From NCBI RefSeq assembly GCF_001180245.1, contig NZ_CVSV01000116.1, positions 62,001 through 126,000 on the forward strand: a stretch of DNA of 64,000 bases. Reading direction: 5' to 3'. Below, piece after piece: positions 27,827 to 36,923 of this stretch (its first letter is position 1; each line of letters opens with the position of its first letter). This DNA is from Prochlorococcus marinus (GTDB lineage: Bacteria > Cyanobacteriota > Cyanobacteriia > PCC-6307 > Cyanobiaceae). The position numbers and the translations under genes are program-made. The notes below the pieces were generated by a model. It worked only from the letters and a program-made list of their open reading frames with translations, was not told the DNA's origin and did not search any database.

Positions 27827-28117
27827 ATGGACTCTCAGATACGTATAAGTGATCTAGAAAATATTATTTCCGAAAAGATTTTTATTAAAATAGAAAAGTG
27901 GAATTTGTACCTTGGAGACGCTGGCCTAGCTAGGCATCTTGCTATTGAATGTATCAGCAATAAAGATCAAGCCCCATTGGAGGCGGCAAAATTAAGTTTG
28001 AAAGCAATAAATGTAAAAGTAGGGGATGGTGTTAATAGTATTCCACTGATTAAATTAATCACTAACTCACAAATTTTTGAATTAGAGGAGATTTTGGAAG
28101 GTTTTTTTAAAAACTAA
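27827..28117 (+). CDS. DUF3181-like conserved cyanobacterial protein
   Basis: 96 aa soluble helical protein. The segment FIKIEKWNLYLGDAGLARHLAIEC and the ending IPLIKLITNSQIFELEEILEGF resemble the cyanobacterial DUF3181 family from memory; function unknown. The stop shares four bases (CTAA) with the stop of the convergent murJ. Confidence 0.75.
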   Translation: MDSQIRISDLENIISEKIFIKIEKWNLYLGDAGLARHLAIECISNKDQAPLEAAKLSLKAINVKVGDGVNSIPLIKLITNSQIFELEEILEGFFKN

Positions 28118-29697
28118 ATCTCTTTTTTTGAAACTTTAAATTTATTTACTTTCAAGCATTTTGTAAGTAAAAAATAAACTACAAAAAAAGTTAGAGTTCC
28201 AAATACTAATAATAAAAATTCCGCGAGATTTGAATTGAGGTTATTCGTAATTTTCAAAATAGTAAAACAAAGTGTGCTGTCTATAAATACTGCTAATGAC
28301 ATGAGGCTAACTTTCCTCAATAATTTCAAGTTAGGCAAAATGATATTCTCATTACGCAGATTAAAAGTAAGAAAAATACAAACTATAAAGTTGACTATTC
28401 CTGAAGATAAAATTATTCCCACTACTCCGAAATTATAAGGAGAAAGATTACCAAAATTCTTAATTGGGGCACCAATTAAAAACCAGTCAAAAAAAATATT
28501 AAATATTATCCCTGCAAATGAAGACTTAAAAGGGAAGTTTGTTTTCTCTATTGAATAGTAAGTTCTTACTAATAAATCTCTATAAAGATAAAAGGGTATC
28601 CCAACTGCATAAGCAATTAATATATTCTTTACTTTTAAAGTTGCTGAATAATCAAAAGATCCCCTTTGAAAAACTAATTGTACGATTTGACTATTGAATG
28701 TTATGAAAAATCCGGTTAAAAAAATAGCTGTCAAAAAACAGGACTCTATCCCAGATATCAATTTTTTTTGGAGTCCTCTTACGTCTTTTTTACTTTTCAA
28801 TTTAGAAAACTTTGGAAGTAATGGCAGAATCAATGAGTTAGATAATATGCCTAAGGGGGCTTGTATAAGAAAGTTTCCGTAAGCTAGTCCAGATGCTGCG
28901 CCTTGAAAACTTGAAGCGAAAAACATATCGATAAAAACATTTATTTGATTTAGACCTGATGAGATGGATGCTGGAATAATTAGCTTGAAAATCCTCCTCT
29001 CTTCATCTTTAAATAAGTTGAAGGTTGACTCTAATCTCAAGAGACCAATTTTATTTATTTCCCAAATTTGAACAACAAACTGAATTAAAGTTCCTGTCAA
29101 AGTTGCAAATGCCAGTAATCCCTCGTAAGTAAAGAAAATAGAAGATGTATTTTCTCGGTTGAAAATCCAACTAAAAAAAATAAAAAAAATGATAGTTACG
29201 CTCGTTATTGCTGGACTTATACTTGATAAAAAGAATTTTCTTTGGGAATTTAAGGCGCCAAAGCTTAAACCTATGAAGCCGGATAAAGGTATGCAAGGTG
29301 TGAGTATTTGTAATTGGTACGTGGCAATAGATTTAGCTTCGTAACTTAAATTCGGGGCTAACAAATCAATTAATAAACTGGAATTCGAGTAAATCAATAT
29401 GGCTAAAATTAATAATAATATTGAAAGTTTTATGCTTACTTGAGTTAAAACAATCCCTCCATTTTTTTTGTTAAGCGGAGTTAAAACTGCAACGACTGCG
29501 TTATGCAATGGACCATTAATACCCCCAATGATTATTATCAAAAAACCAGGAATTATATATGCATAATTAAACGCGTCGTAAGTTGCACCAACCCCAAAAG
29601 CAGCAGCTATAAATATTTGTCTTATACATCCAGCTAATTTACTTAGACTAGTACCAAACGAAATTGAAAAAACATTATTTTTTAAAAATGAATGCAT
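28114..29697 (-). CDS. murJ: lipid II flippase MurJ (MviN family)
   Basis: Flips undecaprenyl-linked peptidoglycan precursor across the inner membrane. About 527 aa with some 14 membrane segments and the family opening FLKNNVFSISFGTSLSKLAGCIRQIFIAAAFGVGATYDAFNYAY. I chose the ATG at 29695-29697 (MHSFLKNN), which places the first helix as in MurJ; a TTG 13 codons upstream (29736) is also in frame. Other landmarks are GGINGPLHNAVVAVLTP and APLGILSNSLILPLLP. Confidence 0.93.
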   Translation of the reverse strand: MHSFLKNNVFSISFGTSLSKLAGCIRQIFIAAAFGVGATYDAFNYAYIIPGFLIIIIGGINGPLHNAVVAVLTPLNKKNGGIVLTQVSIKLSILLLILAILIYSNSSLLIDLLAPNLSYEAKSIATYQLQILTPCIPLSGFIGLSFGALNSQRKFFLSSISPAITSVTIIFFIFFSWIFNRENTSSIFFTYEGLLAFATLTGTLIQFVVQIWEINKIGLLRLESTFNLFKDEERRIFKLIIPASISSGLNQINVFIDMFFASSFQGAASGLAYGNFLIQAPLGILSNSLILPLLPKFSKLKSKKDVRGLQKKLISGIESCFLTAIFLTGFFITFNSQIVQLVFQRGSFDYSATLKVKNILIAYAVGIPFYLYRDLLVRTYYSIEKTNFPFKSSFAGIIFNIFFDWFLIGAPIKNFGNLSPYNFGVVGIILSSGIVNFIVCIFLTFNLRNENIILPNLKLLRKVSLMSLAVFIDSTLCFTILKITNNLNSNLAEFLLLVFGTLTFFVVYFLLTKCLKVNKFKVSKKEI

Positions 29698-29767
29698 TTG
29701 GATTCGTCTAAATTTTTCAATCAGTTTAAGTTTCAATTATATTTGATTTCTAAATAACGACATTTTT

Positions 29768-30508
29768 ATGAATGATCGAATAATTGATTTTGATCCATTA
29801 ATTGAAGGGGTTTTAATTAAGAGGTATAAAAGGTTCCTTGCAGATATTGAATTAGAGAGTGGAGAGGTAGTAACTGCTCATTGCGCTAACACTGGCCCAA
29901 TGAAGGGACTATTGAGTGAGGGAGCAAAAGTAAGAATAAGTGTCTCTACTTCTCCAAAAAGAAAATTACCTTTTACTTGGGAGCAGATATGTGTTTTTAA
30001 TGAAGAAAATGAGGAGGTTTGGGTAGGTATTAATACTCTATTTGCAAACAAGTTAATCAAAAGGGTGATCGAGAAAAATCTTCTAACAGAAATAATAGGT
30101 GAAATAGAGACAATTAAATCTGAAGTTCCTTATGGAAAAGATAAAAAAAGCAGAATTGACTTTTTTTTAACCCCAAAATCTTCAAATCCTGATAAACGTA
30201 ACATTTACATAGAGGTTAAAAATACTACTTGGATTAAAGAAAATGTAGCTCTATTCCCAGATACAGTCACGGAAAGAGGCCAAAAACATCTCATGGAATT
30301 AAAGGAATTAATTCCTGAAAGTAAAAGTGTTTTAGTACTTTGTATGACGAGAAAAGACGCCTGTTATTTTGCCCCTGGAGATGAAGCAGATCCCTTATAC
30401 GGCAGTCTTTTTCGGGAATCTCTAAGTTTAGGAATGATTACTATCCCATGTTCTTTTGAATTTCATAAAGACCACGTATCATGGAAAGGAATTAAACCTT
30501 TGAAATAA
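29768..30508 (+). CDS. sfsA: SfsA family protein
   Basis: 246 aa, full family length. Motifs: [54 protein letters not shown] (the (D/E)xK centre of a restriction-nuclease-like fold) and [16 protein letters not shown]. SfsA was named for sugar fermentation stimulation in E. coli, but its nuclease-like fold suggests a nucleic-acid role; the function is unresolved. It is divergent from murJ. Confidence 0.93.
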   Translation: MNDRIIDFDPLIEGVLIKRYKRFLADIELESGEVVTAHCANTGPMKGLLSEGAKVRISVSTSPKRKLPFTWEQICVFNEENEEVWVGINTLFANKLIKRVIEKNLLTEIIGEIETIKSEVPYGKDKKSRIDFFLTPKSSNPDKRNIYIEVKNTTWIKENVALFPDTVTERGQKHLMELKELIPESKSVLVLCMTRKDACYFAPGDEADPLYGSLFRESLSLGMITIPCSFEFHKDHVSWKGIKPLK

Positions 30509-30592
30509 ATGAAATCTTGATAATTTGAAAAGCTTTTAAAAAAAAATTTTTTAATTTAACAGATATAGTTTTAAGGTGCAACTATAAAATTG

Positions 30593-30606
30593 GTAACAAC
30601 GACTAC
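30593..30606 (+). promoter_or_regulatory. NtcA-binding site upstream of amt1
   Basis: A perfect GTA-N8-TAC (GTA at 30593-30595, TAC at 30604-30606), 84 bases before the amt1 ATG. At the expected 23-base distance the -10 would be CAAAAT, a weak match. A 7-bp inverted repeat (TATAGTT/AACTATA, 30564-30586) lies just upstream. Confidence 0.65.
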
Positions 30607-30689
30607 TAGACACTAATTAGTTTTTTGAGCAAAATTGAATATGAAAGGAAACAGCACAAACTGTTTTTTTGCAGATCTAATTTTTTTTT

Positions 30690-32150
30690 ATGACCACTGC
30701 TTTGCAAACGCCTCAAAGGCGCTCTAGGTCCAGATTACAAGAAGCAAGTCTTGTTAATGGACCTATGCTCCTTTTGAGGAGTATTCGAGGATTTAGTTCA
30801 AACCGCTCAATGTTGTGGCTTGCGACTGTTCCTTTAGCTCTGTTCGGTTTAGGTATTTTTAATCTTTCAGCTCACGCAGCTGATTTACCTGAGTTGAATG
30901 CAGCTTTTCTTGCTAACAATTTATGGCTTTTGATCGCTACTATTTTAGTGATCTTTATGAACGCTGGTTTCGCTATGGTTGAGGCAGGTATGTGTCGTTC
31001 TAAGAACGCAGTAAACATCCTTGCTAAAAACCTATTCGTATTTGCTCTAGCTGTAACCTCTTATTGGTTTATCGGCTATTCATTAATGTACGGAGGTAGT
31101 GTTGCTGACGGATGGCTTTATTTTGGAGGCTTATTTTTTGATCCAACAGTTACCGCAGATATGGTAACTGATGCTGGATTAGTCCCAACAGTTGATTTCT
31201 TGTTCCAGTCTGCATTCGCAGGAACTGCGGCAACTATCGTATCCGGTCTTGTTGCTGAAAGAGTTAAATTTGGAGAATTTGTTGTTTTTGCTGTTGTATT
31301 AACTGCATTTATATATCCAATTGCTGGTAGCTGGAAATGGAATGGTGGTTGGCTTGATTCTTTAGGTTTTGTAGACTTTGCCGGCTCTTCAATTGTTCAC
31401 TCAGTTGGAGCATGGGCGGGTCTTGTAGGAGCTATGCTTCTTGGACCAAGAATTGGCAAATACTCTGATGGGAAACCACAAGCTATGCCAGGACACAACA
31501 TGGCTATAGCTACTCTAGGCGCACTAGTTCTATGGATAGGTTGGTATGGTTTTAACCCCGGTTCTCAACTTGCTATGGATCAATGGGTTCCATATGTTGC
31601 TGTAACAACTACTTTGGCAGCAGCAGCTGGTGCTATTGGTGCAACTATTGTTTCAACATTAACTTCTGGTAAGCCTGATCTTACAATGATAATTAACGGA
31701 ATCCTTGCTGGTTTGGTTAGTATCACTGCTGGTTGCGGTGATATGACTCTTGCTGGAGCCTGGTTCGCAGGACTAGTGGGTGGAATAATCGTTGTATTTT
31801 CTGTTGCAGCACTTGATGCCGCTGAGATCGATGATCCTGTAGGCGCATTCTCTGTTCACGGAGTTTGTGGTGTATGGGGTACTGTTGTTATCGGTCTTTG
31901 GGGTACAGCTGTACAAGGTGATGGAGCAGGTATGGGATTGTTCAATGGCGGAGGTATTACCCTTCTTCTAGTTCAAGCTCTTGGTGCCGCAGCTTATGCT
32001 ATTTGGACACTAGTTACTTGCTGGATTGCCTGGTCCGTAATTGGAGGATTATTCGGTGGAATCCGAGTATCTGAAGAGGAAGAGACTCAAGGCTTAGATA
32101 TAGGAGAGCATGGAATGGAAGCATATCCAGACTTTGCATCTGCTAAGTAA
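30690..32150 (+). CDS. amt1: ammonium transporter
   Basis: Amt/MEP/Rh family channel for ammonium uptake. 486 aa with a signal-like first helix (LWLATVPLALFGLGIFNLSAHAAD) and 11 further helices. Pore landmarks include NAGFAMVEAGMCRSKNAVNI, GSIVHSVGAWAGLVGAMLLGPRIGKY (first pore His) and DDPVGAFSVHGVCGVWG (second pore His). The N-terminal 40 residues are longer than the minimum. Codons look richer in G+C than those of its neighbours, consistent with high expression. A perfect NtcA box precedes it and a strong terminator follows. Confidence 0.97.
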   Translation: MTTALQTPQRRSRSRLQEASLVNGPMLLLRSIRGFSSNRSMLWLATVPLALFGLGIFNLSAHAADLPELNAAFLANNLWLLIATILVIFMNAGFAMVEAGMCRSKNAVNILAKNLFVFALAVTSYWFIGYSLMYGGSVADGWLYFGGLFFDPTVTADMVTDAGLVPTVDFLFQSAFAGTAATIVSGLVAERVKFGEFVVFAVVLTAFIYPIAGSWKWNGGWLDSLGFVDFAGSSIVHSVGAWAGLVGAMLLGPRIGKYSDGKPQAMPGHNMAIATLGALVLWIGWYGFNPGSQLAMDQWVPYVAVTTTLAAAAGAIGATIVSTLTSGKPDLTMIINGILAGLVSITAGCGDMTLAGAWFAGLVGGIIVVFSVAALDAAEIDDPVGAFSVHGVCGVWGTVVIGLWGTAVQGDGAGMGLFNGGGITLLLVQALGAAAYAIWTLVTCWIAWSVIGGLFGGIRVSEEEETQGLDIGEHGMEAYPDFASAK

Positions 32151-32170
32151 TCTAACTCAAAATTAATTTA

Positions 32171-32204
32171 AGAAACCTGACTTATGTCAGGTTTCTTTTT
32201 TTTT
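32171..32204 (+). terminator. rho-independent terminator of amt1
   Basis: GAAACCTGAC and GTCAGGTTTC form a perfect 10-bp stem with loop TTAT, followed by nine T. It starts 21 bases after the amt1 stop and is the clearest terminator in the window. Confidence 0.95.
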
Positions 32205-32239
32205 ACGAAAAATTATTTAAAACGTTGTAATATGGGAAG

Positions 32240-33436
32240 ATGGATACTCAAGCTTTTAGAAGATCTCTTCATCATTCTGATAGATACAATAGAAGGGGTT
32301 TCGATTCTCCAACAAAAAGAGCTCAAGCGTTAGAAGAAGCTTACCAAAGTGATTTGATAAGTTCTATTAGAGATAATGGTTTTACTTACACTAAAGGCAG
32401 ACTAAATATTAAGTTAGCCCAAGCCTTTGGTTTCTGTTGGGGAGTTGAAAGAGCTGTAGCAATGGCTTATGAAACTAGAAGACATTACCCTAATGAAAAT
32501 ATTTGGATAACAAACGAAATAATTCATAATCCCTCGGTTAATGATCATTTAAGAAAAATGAATGTGAAATTCATTTCAGCTAAAAATGGAATCAAAGATT
32601 TTTCTCTAGTTTCTAATGGTGATGTTGTTATACTTCCTGCTTTTGGAGCTACCGTTCAAGAAATGAAACTCTTGCACGAGAAAGGTTGTCATATCATTGA
32701 TACAACTTGTCCATGGGTTTCTAAGGTTTGGCATACAGTTGAAAAACATAAAAAACATGTTTTCACATCTATTATCCATGGAAAATTTAAGCATGAAGAG
32801 ACTCTTGCTACAAGTTCATTCGCTGGCAAATATTTAGTTGTACTCGATTTAGAAGAAGCAAATTACGTATCTGAATATATTCTGGGGAGAGGTAATAGAA
32901 ATGAGTTTATGAACAAATTTGCTAAAGCTTGTTCTAATGGATTTGATCCTGATAAAGATTTAGATAGAGTTGGTGTTGCAAATCAGACAACTATGCTTAA
33001 GAGCGAGACTGAAGAAATTGGGAAGGTTTTCGAAAGGACTATGTTAAAAAAATTTGGACCAGAAAACTTAAATAGTCACTTTTTAGCTTTTAATACTATT
33101 TGTGATGCAACTGAAGAAAGACAAGATGCAATGTTTTCTTTGGTTGATGAGGACCTTGATATTCTAGTAGTTATTGGAGGCTTTAATTCTTCCAACACTA
33201 CGCACTTACAAGAAATAGCAATTACAAAAAATATTTCTTCTTTTCACATTGACACGCCTGAAAGGATATCAGTCAAAGAAAACTCAATATTTCATAAACC
33301 ACTAGGATCAGAATTAGAACTTAAAAAAGACTTTCTACCTAGTGGAATAATTAATGTTGGAATTACCTCAGGTGCATCCACTCCTGATAAGGTCGTTGCG
33401 GATGTTATTGAAAAGTTAATTGATATTGCTTCCTGA
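32240..33436 (+). CDS. ispH: 4-hydroxy-3-methylbut-2-enyl diphosphate reductase
   Basis: Last enzyme of the MEP isoprenoid pathway, an Fe-S reductase giving IPP and DMAPP for carotenoids, phytol and quinones. 398 aa, the longer cyanobacterial/plant form. The three cluster Cys are in [24 protein letters not shown] and [13 protein letters not shown]. The [15 protein letters not shown] [14 protein letters not shown] motif and the [14 protein letters not shown] end are present. Confidence 0.97.
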   Translation: MDTQAFRRSLHHSDRYNRRGFDSPTKRAQALEEAYQSDLISSIRDNGFTYTKGRLNIKLAQAFGFCWGVERAVAMAYETRRHYPNENIWITNEIIHNPSVNDHLRKMNVKFISAKNGIKDFSLVSNGDVVILPAFGATVQEMKLLHEKGCHIIDTTCPWVSKVWHTVEKHKKHVFTSIIHGKFKHEETLATSSFAGKYLVVLDLEEANYVSEYILGRGNRNEFMNKFAKACSNGFDPDKDLDRVGVANQTTMLKSETEEIGKVFERTMLKKFGPENLNSHFLAFNTICDATEERQDAMFSLVDEDLDILVVIGGFNSSNTTHLQEIAITKNISSFHIDTPERISVKENSIFHKPLGSELELKKDFLPSGIINVGITSGASTPDKVVADVIEKLIDIAS

Positions 33437-33538
33437 AGTTGTTATTTATTCATAATTTGCTTAGTTTTTTTAATTTATTAGTCAGATAATTCCAAAAGAT
33501 CTACTTTATTAACTAGAATAATGAAAAATTAATGAAGT

Positions 33539-34099
33539 ATGGAAGACAAAGCACAAACTAATCAGGTGCAAACTGCAAGTATGAATAGAACTAAAGCGCC
33601 TCAAAAAGTTGAAGTTGTAGTTGCTAATTCATCTTCAGGGTCAGAAGTAAATATCCTCGGAGAACTATCTATTTTTGTTTTAAGAATAGGTTTTTGTGCT
33701 TTGATGATTCATCATGGCCTAGAAAAACTTCAGGACCCTCAGGGTTTTGCTGAGTTTGTAGTTGGAAAGTACTTTCCATTTTTGCCAGGTGATCCTGTTA
33801 TTTGGACTTTTGGAGCAGCAATTACTCAATTAGTATGTCCAGTAGGATTGGCTTTAGGGATTTTTGCGAGGCTTTCTTCTCTTGGTTTATTCTCCACCAT
33901 GGCATTTGCTGTTTATTTTCATCTCCTAGATACAGGATTAGAAGGTTTTCCTCTGGCAGTAGTTGAAGGTCACAACTATGCCTTCGAATTGTCTTTCATT
34001 TACGGGGCTATTTCTCTCTACTTTCTATGTGCAGGTCCAGGGAGGCTATCTTTATTCAGAAAAACTAACAAAATTACATATTATCCAAAATCAACATAA
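33539..34099 (+). CDS. DoxX family membrane protein
   Basis: 186 aa. A polar 35-residue N-terminus precedes four membrane segments in the DoxX pattern: LRIGFCALMIHHGLEKLQDPQGFAEFV, WTFGAAITQLVCPVGLALGIFARL, STMAFAVYFHLL and AFELSFIYGAISLYFLCAGPGRLSL. The exact role of DoxX proteins in cyanobacteria is unknown; relatives take part in membrane redox or thiol chemistry. An internal ATG at codon 15 is an alternative start. It is convergent with purH, one-base gap. Confidence 0.85.
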   Translation: MEDKAQTNQVQTASMNRTKAPQKVEVVVANSSSGSEVNILGELSIFVLRIGFCALMIHHGLEKLQDPQGFAEFVVGKYFPFLPGDPVIWTFGAAITQLVCPVGLALGIFARLSSLGLFSTMAFAVYFHLLDTGLEGFPLAVVEGHNYAFELSFIYGAISLYFLCAGPGRLSLFRKTNKITYYPKST

Positions 34100-34100
34100 T

Positions 34101-35654
34101 TTAATGTAAAAAGTGTCTTTTCTGGGTAAATACCATTGAGATTCCTTTTGAATTACACATATCAATACTTTCTTGGTCTCTTAGACTTCCTCCGGGTTGA
34201 ATAATAGCTTTTATTCCATACTCATTTGCTAGCTCTACAGTATCTGCAAATGGGAAAAACCCATCGCTGGCCAATACAGCATCAGAAGATAAATTTCCAG
34301 CTGCTTTTAACGCAATTTTTGCTGCTCCAACTCTATTCATTTGTCCAGCTCCAATACCAATTGTTCTTTGGTCTTTTGCAATAACGATGGCATTAGATTT
34401 CACATGTTTACAAATTTTCCATGCAAAATTTAGATCTAAGTTAATTTGATGGCTCGGATTTTTATTAGTTACTGAAATCCAATTTTCAGTTTTTTCTTCA
34501 CTATCGTCATTATCTTGAACTAGTAATCCTCCCATTATTGATTTAGTGGAATTTTGATTCTTTTTTGGAAGTAGATCTTTTGATAATTTTAAAATTCTTA
34601 AATTCTTTTTAACTTTTAAAATTTCTAGAGCTTCCTCATCAAAAGATGGAGCGACAATACACTCTAAGAAAATATCTTTGAGGTGAATTGCGGTCTCACT
34701 ATCAACATTTGAATTAAAAGCAACTATTCCTCCAAATGCACTAACAGAATCGCATTCCAAAGCATTCAAAAATGCTTTAGAAGTTGAATTGCTTATAGAG
34801 GCACCACAAGGATTATTGTGTTTTAAAATAACAGAGGCAAACATTTCGGTTGCAAGTTTATCTTTTTCTCCGTAGCCAAATTCTATAACTGTTGAAAGTG
34901 CCGACTCTAGATCTAATAGATTGTTATAACTTAAGTCTTTCCCCTGTAGTTGTTCTGCTGAGTTCCATCCAATGTTACTTAAACCGTACCAGAAAGCTTT
35001 TTGATGTGGATTCTCCCCATATCTTAAGGTTTTGATTAGTGGATAGGATTCAATATATTTGGAAGATTGTAAATCTCTCTCTTTTCTTATCCAATTAGAT
35101 ATGGCAGTGTCATAATCTGCTGTATGTTGAAAAGCTTCAAGGGCTAATTTTGCTTTATATGAGTCTTTCAATTCGCCTTTTTTACTTTCTTCAAGAAAAT
35201 TTTGATACTGACTAGGATCTACTAAAACGGAAACATCTTTATGATTTTTAGCTGCAGAACGAATCATAGATGGCCCTCCGATATCGATATTTTCAATAGC
35301 ATCTTCCCATTTAGCTCCCTGATCTACAGTTTTTTTAAAAGGATATAAATTTACAACTACTAAGTCAATTAGCTCAAGATTGTTAGCTTCTATATCTTTT
35401 TTATGTTCCTCATCAGTTCTTTTAGCTAATATTCCCCCGTGTATTTTTGGATGTAAAGTTTTAACTCTTCCTCCAAGAATTTCTGGTGAATTAGTAAAAT
35501 TAGCAACTTTAATAACTGGAATTTTAGCCTCTATAAGATGTTTTGCAGTTCCTCCACTTGATAGAATTTTATAATTAAATTGCTCCACCAATTCCTTACA
35601 AAATGGGATTATATTTTTTTTGTCAGAGACACTTACTAAAGCTAATGGAGACAT
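34101..35654 (-). CDS. purH: bifunctional AICAR formyltransferase / IMP cyclohydrolase
   Basis: Catalyses the last two steps of IMP synthesis. 517 aa: the N-terminal IMP cyclohydrolase (SVSDKKNIIPF, SSGGTAKHL, GGRVKTLHPKIHGGIL, IDIGGPSMIRSAAKN) and the C-terminal transformylase with the catalytic KHNNPCGAS motif, then VQPGGSLRDQESID. Uses 10-formyl-THF. Monocistronic, divergent from the esterase gene at 35688. Confidence 0.98.
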   Translation of the reverse strand: MSPLALVSVSDKKNIIPFCKELVEQFNYKILSSGGTAKHLIEAKIPVIKVANFTNSPEILGGRVKTLHPKIHGGILAKRTDEEHKKDIEANNLELIDLVVVNLYPFKKTVDQGAKWEDAIENIDIGGPSMIRSAAKNHKDVSVLVDPSQYQNFLEESKKGELKDSYKAKLALEAFQHTADYDTAISNWIRKERDLQSSKYIESYPLIKTLRYGENPHQKAFWYGLSNIGWNSAEQLQGKDLSYNNLLDLESALSTVIEFGYGEKDKLATEMFASVILKHNNPCGASISNSTSKAFLNALECDSVSAFGGIVAFNSNVDSETAIHLKDIFLECIVAPSFDEEALEILKVKKNLRILKLSKDLLPKKNQNSTKSIMGGLLVQDNDDSEEKTENWISVTNKNPSHQINLDLNFAWKICKHVKSNAIVIAKDQRTIGIGAGQMNRVGAAKIALKAAGNLSSDAVLASDGFFPFADTVELANEYGIKAIIQPGGSLRDQESIDMCNSKGISMVFTQKRHFLH

Positions 35655-35687
35655 TATGGGAAAGTTTACTTACTTAAGAATATAAAC

Positions 35688-36305
35688 ATGAAATATGCTA
35701 TCAATCATGAATTTGTCTCGATTAGCTCTCAAACTGCAACTCATAGAATTATTTTGATGCATGGTTGGGGAGCTGATTCAGATGACCTTTTAACATTTGG
35801 TAAGGAGATGAATGAAAAAATAAATCTTGATTTTGAGCTAATTTCTTTGAGGGCTCCAGGATTACACCCAAGTGGTCAGGGAAGACAGTGGTATGGATTA
35901 TACCCACATGATTGGTATGGAGCTGAGGTTGAAGTAAATAAACTTTTAATTACATTAAAAAATTTTGATACTGATCAGATTCCATTAAGAAAAACAATTT
36001 TATTGGGGTTCTCTCAGGGGGCGGCAATGGCAATTGATGCGGGATTTAGGTTAAATTTTGGATTAATTGTTGCTTGTAGTGGTTATCTTCACCCCAACTG
36101 GACCCCAGGAGAAAAATTCTCTCCATTGATTATTAGTCATGGTTTATTCGATGATGTCGTGCCTATAGATGCCTCTAGGACTATTTATGAACAGGTAAAG
36201 AGTAAGTCTTCTAAATTTTGTGAATTATTAGAATTTGATGGAGTTCATCAAATTGATTCAAATTTAATAAATTTTATAAGTTCAAATATAAGTAATATTT
36301 TTTAA
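35688..36305 (+). CDS. alpha/beta hydrolase, phospholipase/carboxylesterase type
   Basis: 205 aa with an esterase/phospholipase fold: HGWGADSDDLL carries the oxyanion turn, GFSQGAAMA is the nucleophile elbow (Ser), LFDDVVP carries the Asp and FDGVHQI the His, so the triad is complete. There is no signal peptide, so it is probably cytoplasmic. The substrate cannot be told from sequence. The stop shares TTAA with the convergent DUF3155-like gene. Confidence 0.85.
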   Translation: MKYAINHEFVSISSQTATHRIILMHGWGADSDDLLTFGKEMNEKINLDFELISLRAPGLHPSGQGRQWYGLYPHDWYGAEVEVNKLLITLKNFDTDQIPLRKTILLGFSQGAAMAIDAGFRLNFGLIVACSGYLHPNWTPGEKFSPLIISHGLFDDVVPIDASRTIYEQVKSKSSKFCELLEFDGVHQIDSNLINFISSNISNIF

Positions 36306-36670
36306 ACAAAAGCATATTCATATTCTTCAATCTCTTCCCAATCATCCGCAGTAAGTTCTAGACCCTCAAATATTTTTTCTTCACCAATTCCTTCAACTAC
36401 GACTTTTAGTGATGGAAATAGAAAATGATTTTCTTCAGCATATTGGGCGCTGAATAACCCTTTTTCACCCCAAAAAAATCTATCGGTGGTGTGTTCATTT
36501 CTTCTGACATTGAAAACTGAAGGAGCAGAGAGACCATTTTCAGCTATGAATCTTCTTGCTGCTGTAACTGGTTTATGTTTGCCAGTTTCGATATGATAAA
36601 TAGGTACATGTGCCATTACCCTTTGGCCAGCCAATCTTCTTCTGCTGATTCTTTTTCTTTTTTTTGACAT
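36302..36670 (-). CDS. DUF3155-like conserved cyanobacterial protein
   Basis: 122 aa with a very basic N-terminus (MSKKRKRISRRRLAGQRV), a central region ARRFIAENGLSAPSVFNVRRNEHTTDRFFWGEKGLF and an acidic C-terminus (ADDWEEIEEYEYAFV). The pattern matches cyanobacterial DUF3155 from memory. The basic head suggests RNA or DNA contact, which is inference only. It is preceded by a 253-base gap containing dyad structures. Confidence 0.75.
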   Translation of the reverse strand: MSKKRKRISRRRLAGQRVMAHVPIYHIETGKHKPVTAARRFIAENGLSAPSVFNVRRNEHTTDRFFWGEKGLFSAQYAEENHFLFPSLKVVVEGIGEEKIFEGLELTADDWEEIEEYEYAFV

Positions 36671-36923
36671 TGATTGGTACTCCTGAAATTATTAATGAGA
36701 TTAGTCTTATTTATTTTTACTAATCTTATATATGTGATTTTAAATTCACTTCAGATTACATAGAGGACCCATCAACCCCTGATGTAGCTTAAAATATGAT
36801 TAAATATTCATATTTAAGGCTGGCTAAAGTCAGACCTCTTTATATATCTTAATACTTTTTTCATATTTTACAAGCCCTTTTTCTAGTTTTTTTTAAAAAA
36901 ATTTTCTCAAAATTTCATTAATT
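36671..36923. other. 253-base gap with dyads, no gene recognised
   Basis: It holds a near-palindrome GTGATTTTAAATTCAC (36734-36749) and a GC-rich hairpin, AGGCTGGC/GTCAGaCCT, near 36820-36840 with one bulged base, followed by AT-rich sequence with long T and A runs just before 36924. There is no open frame over about 20 codons with support. The hairpin could belong to a small RNA or to the leader of the histidine kinase gene. Confidence 0.4.

Noticed and set aside
30641..30727. Short upstream frame (MKGNSTNCFF...) overlapping the amt1 start
   Set aside because: The start site predicted from the NtcA box lies at or after its ATG, and the frame shows no coding character.
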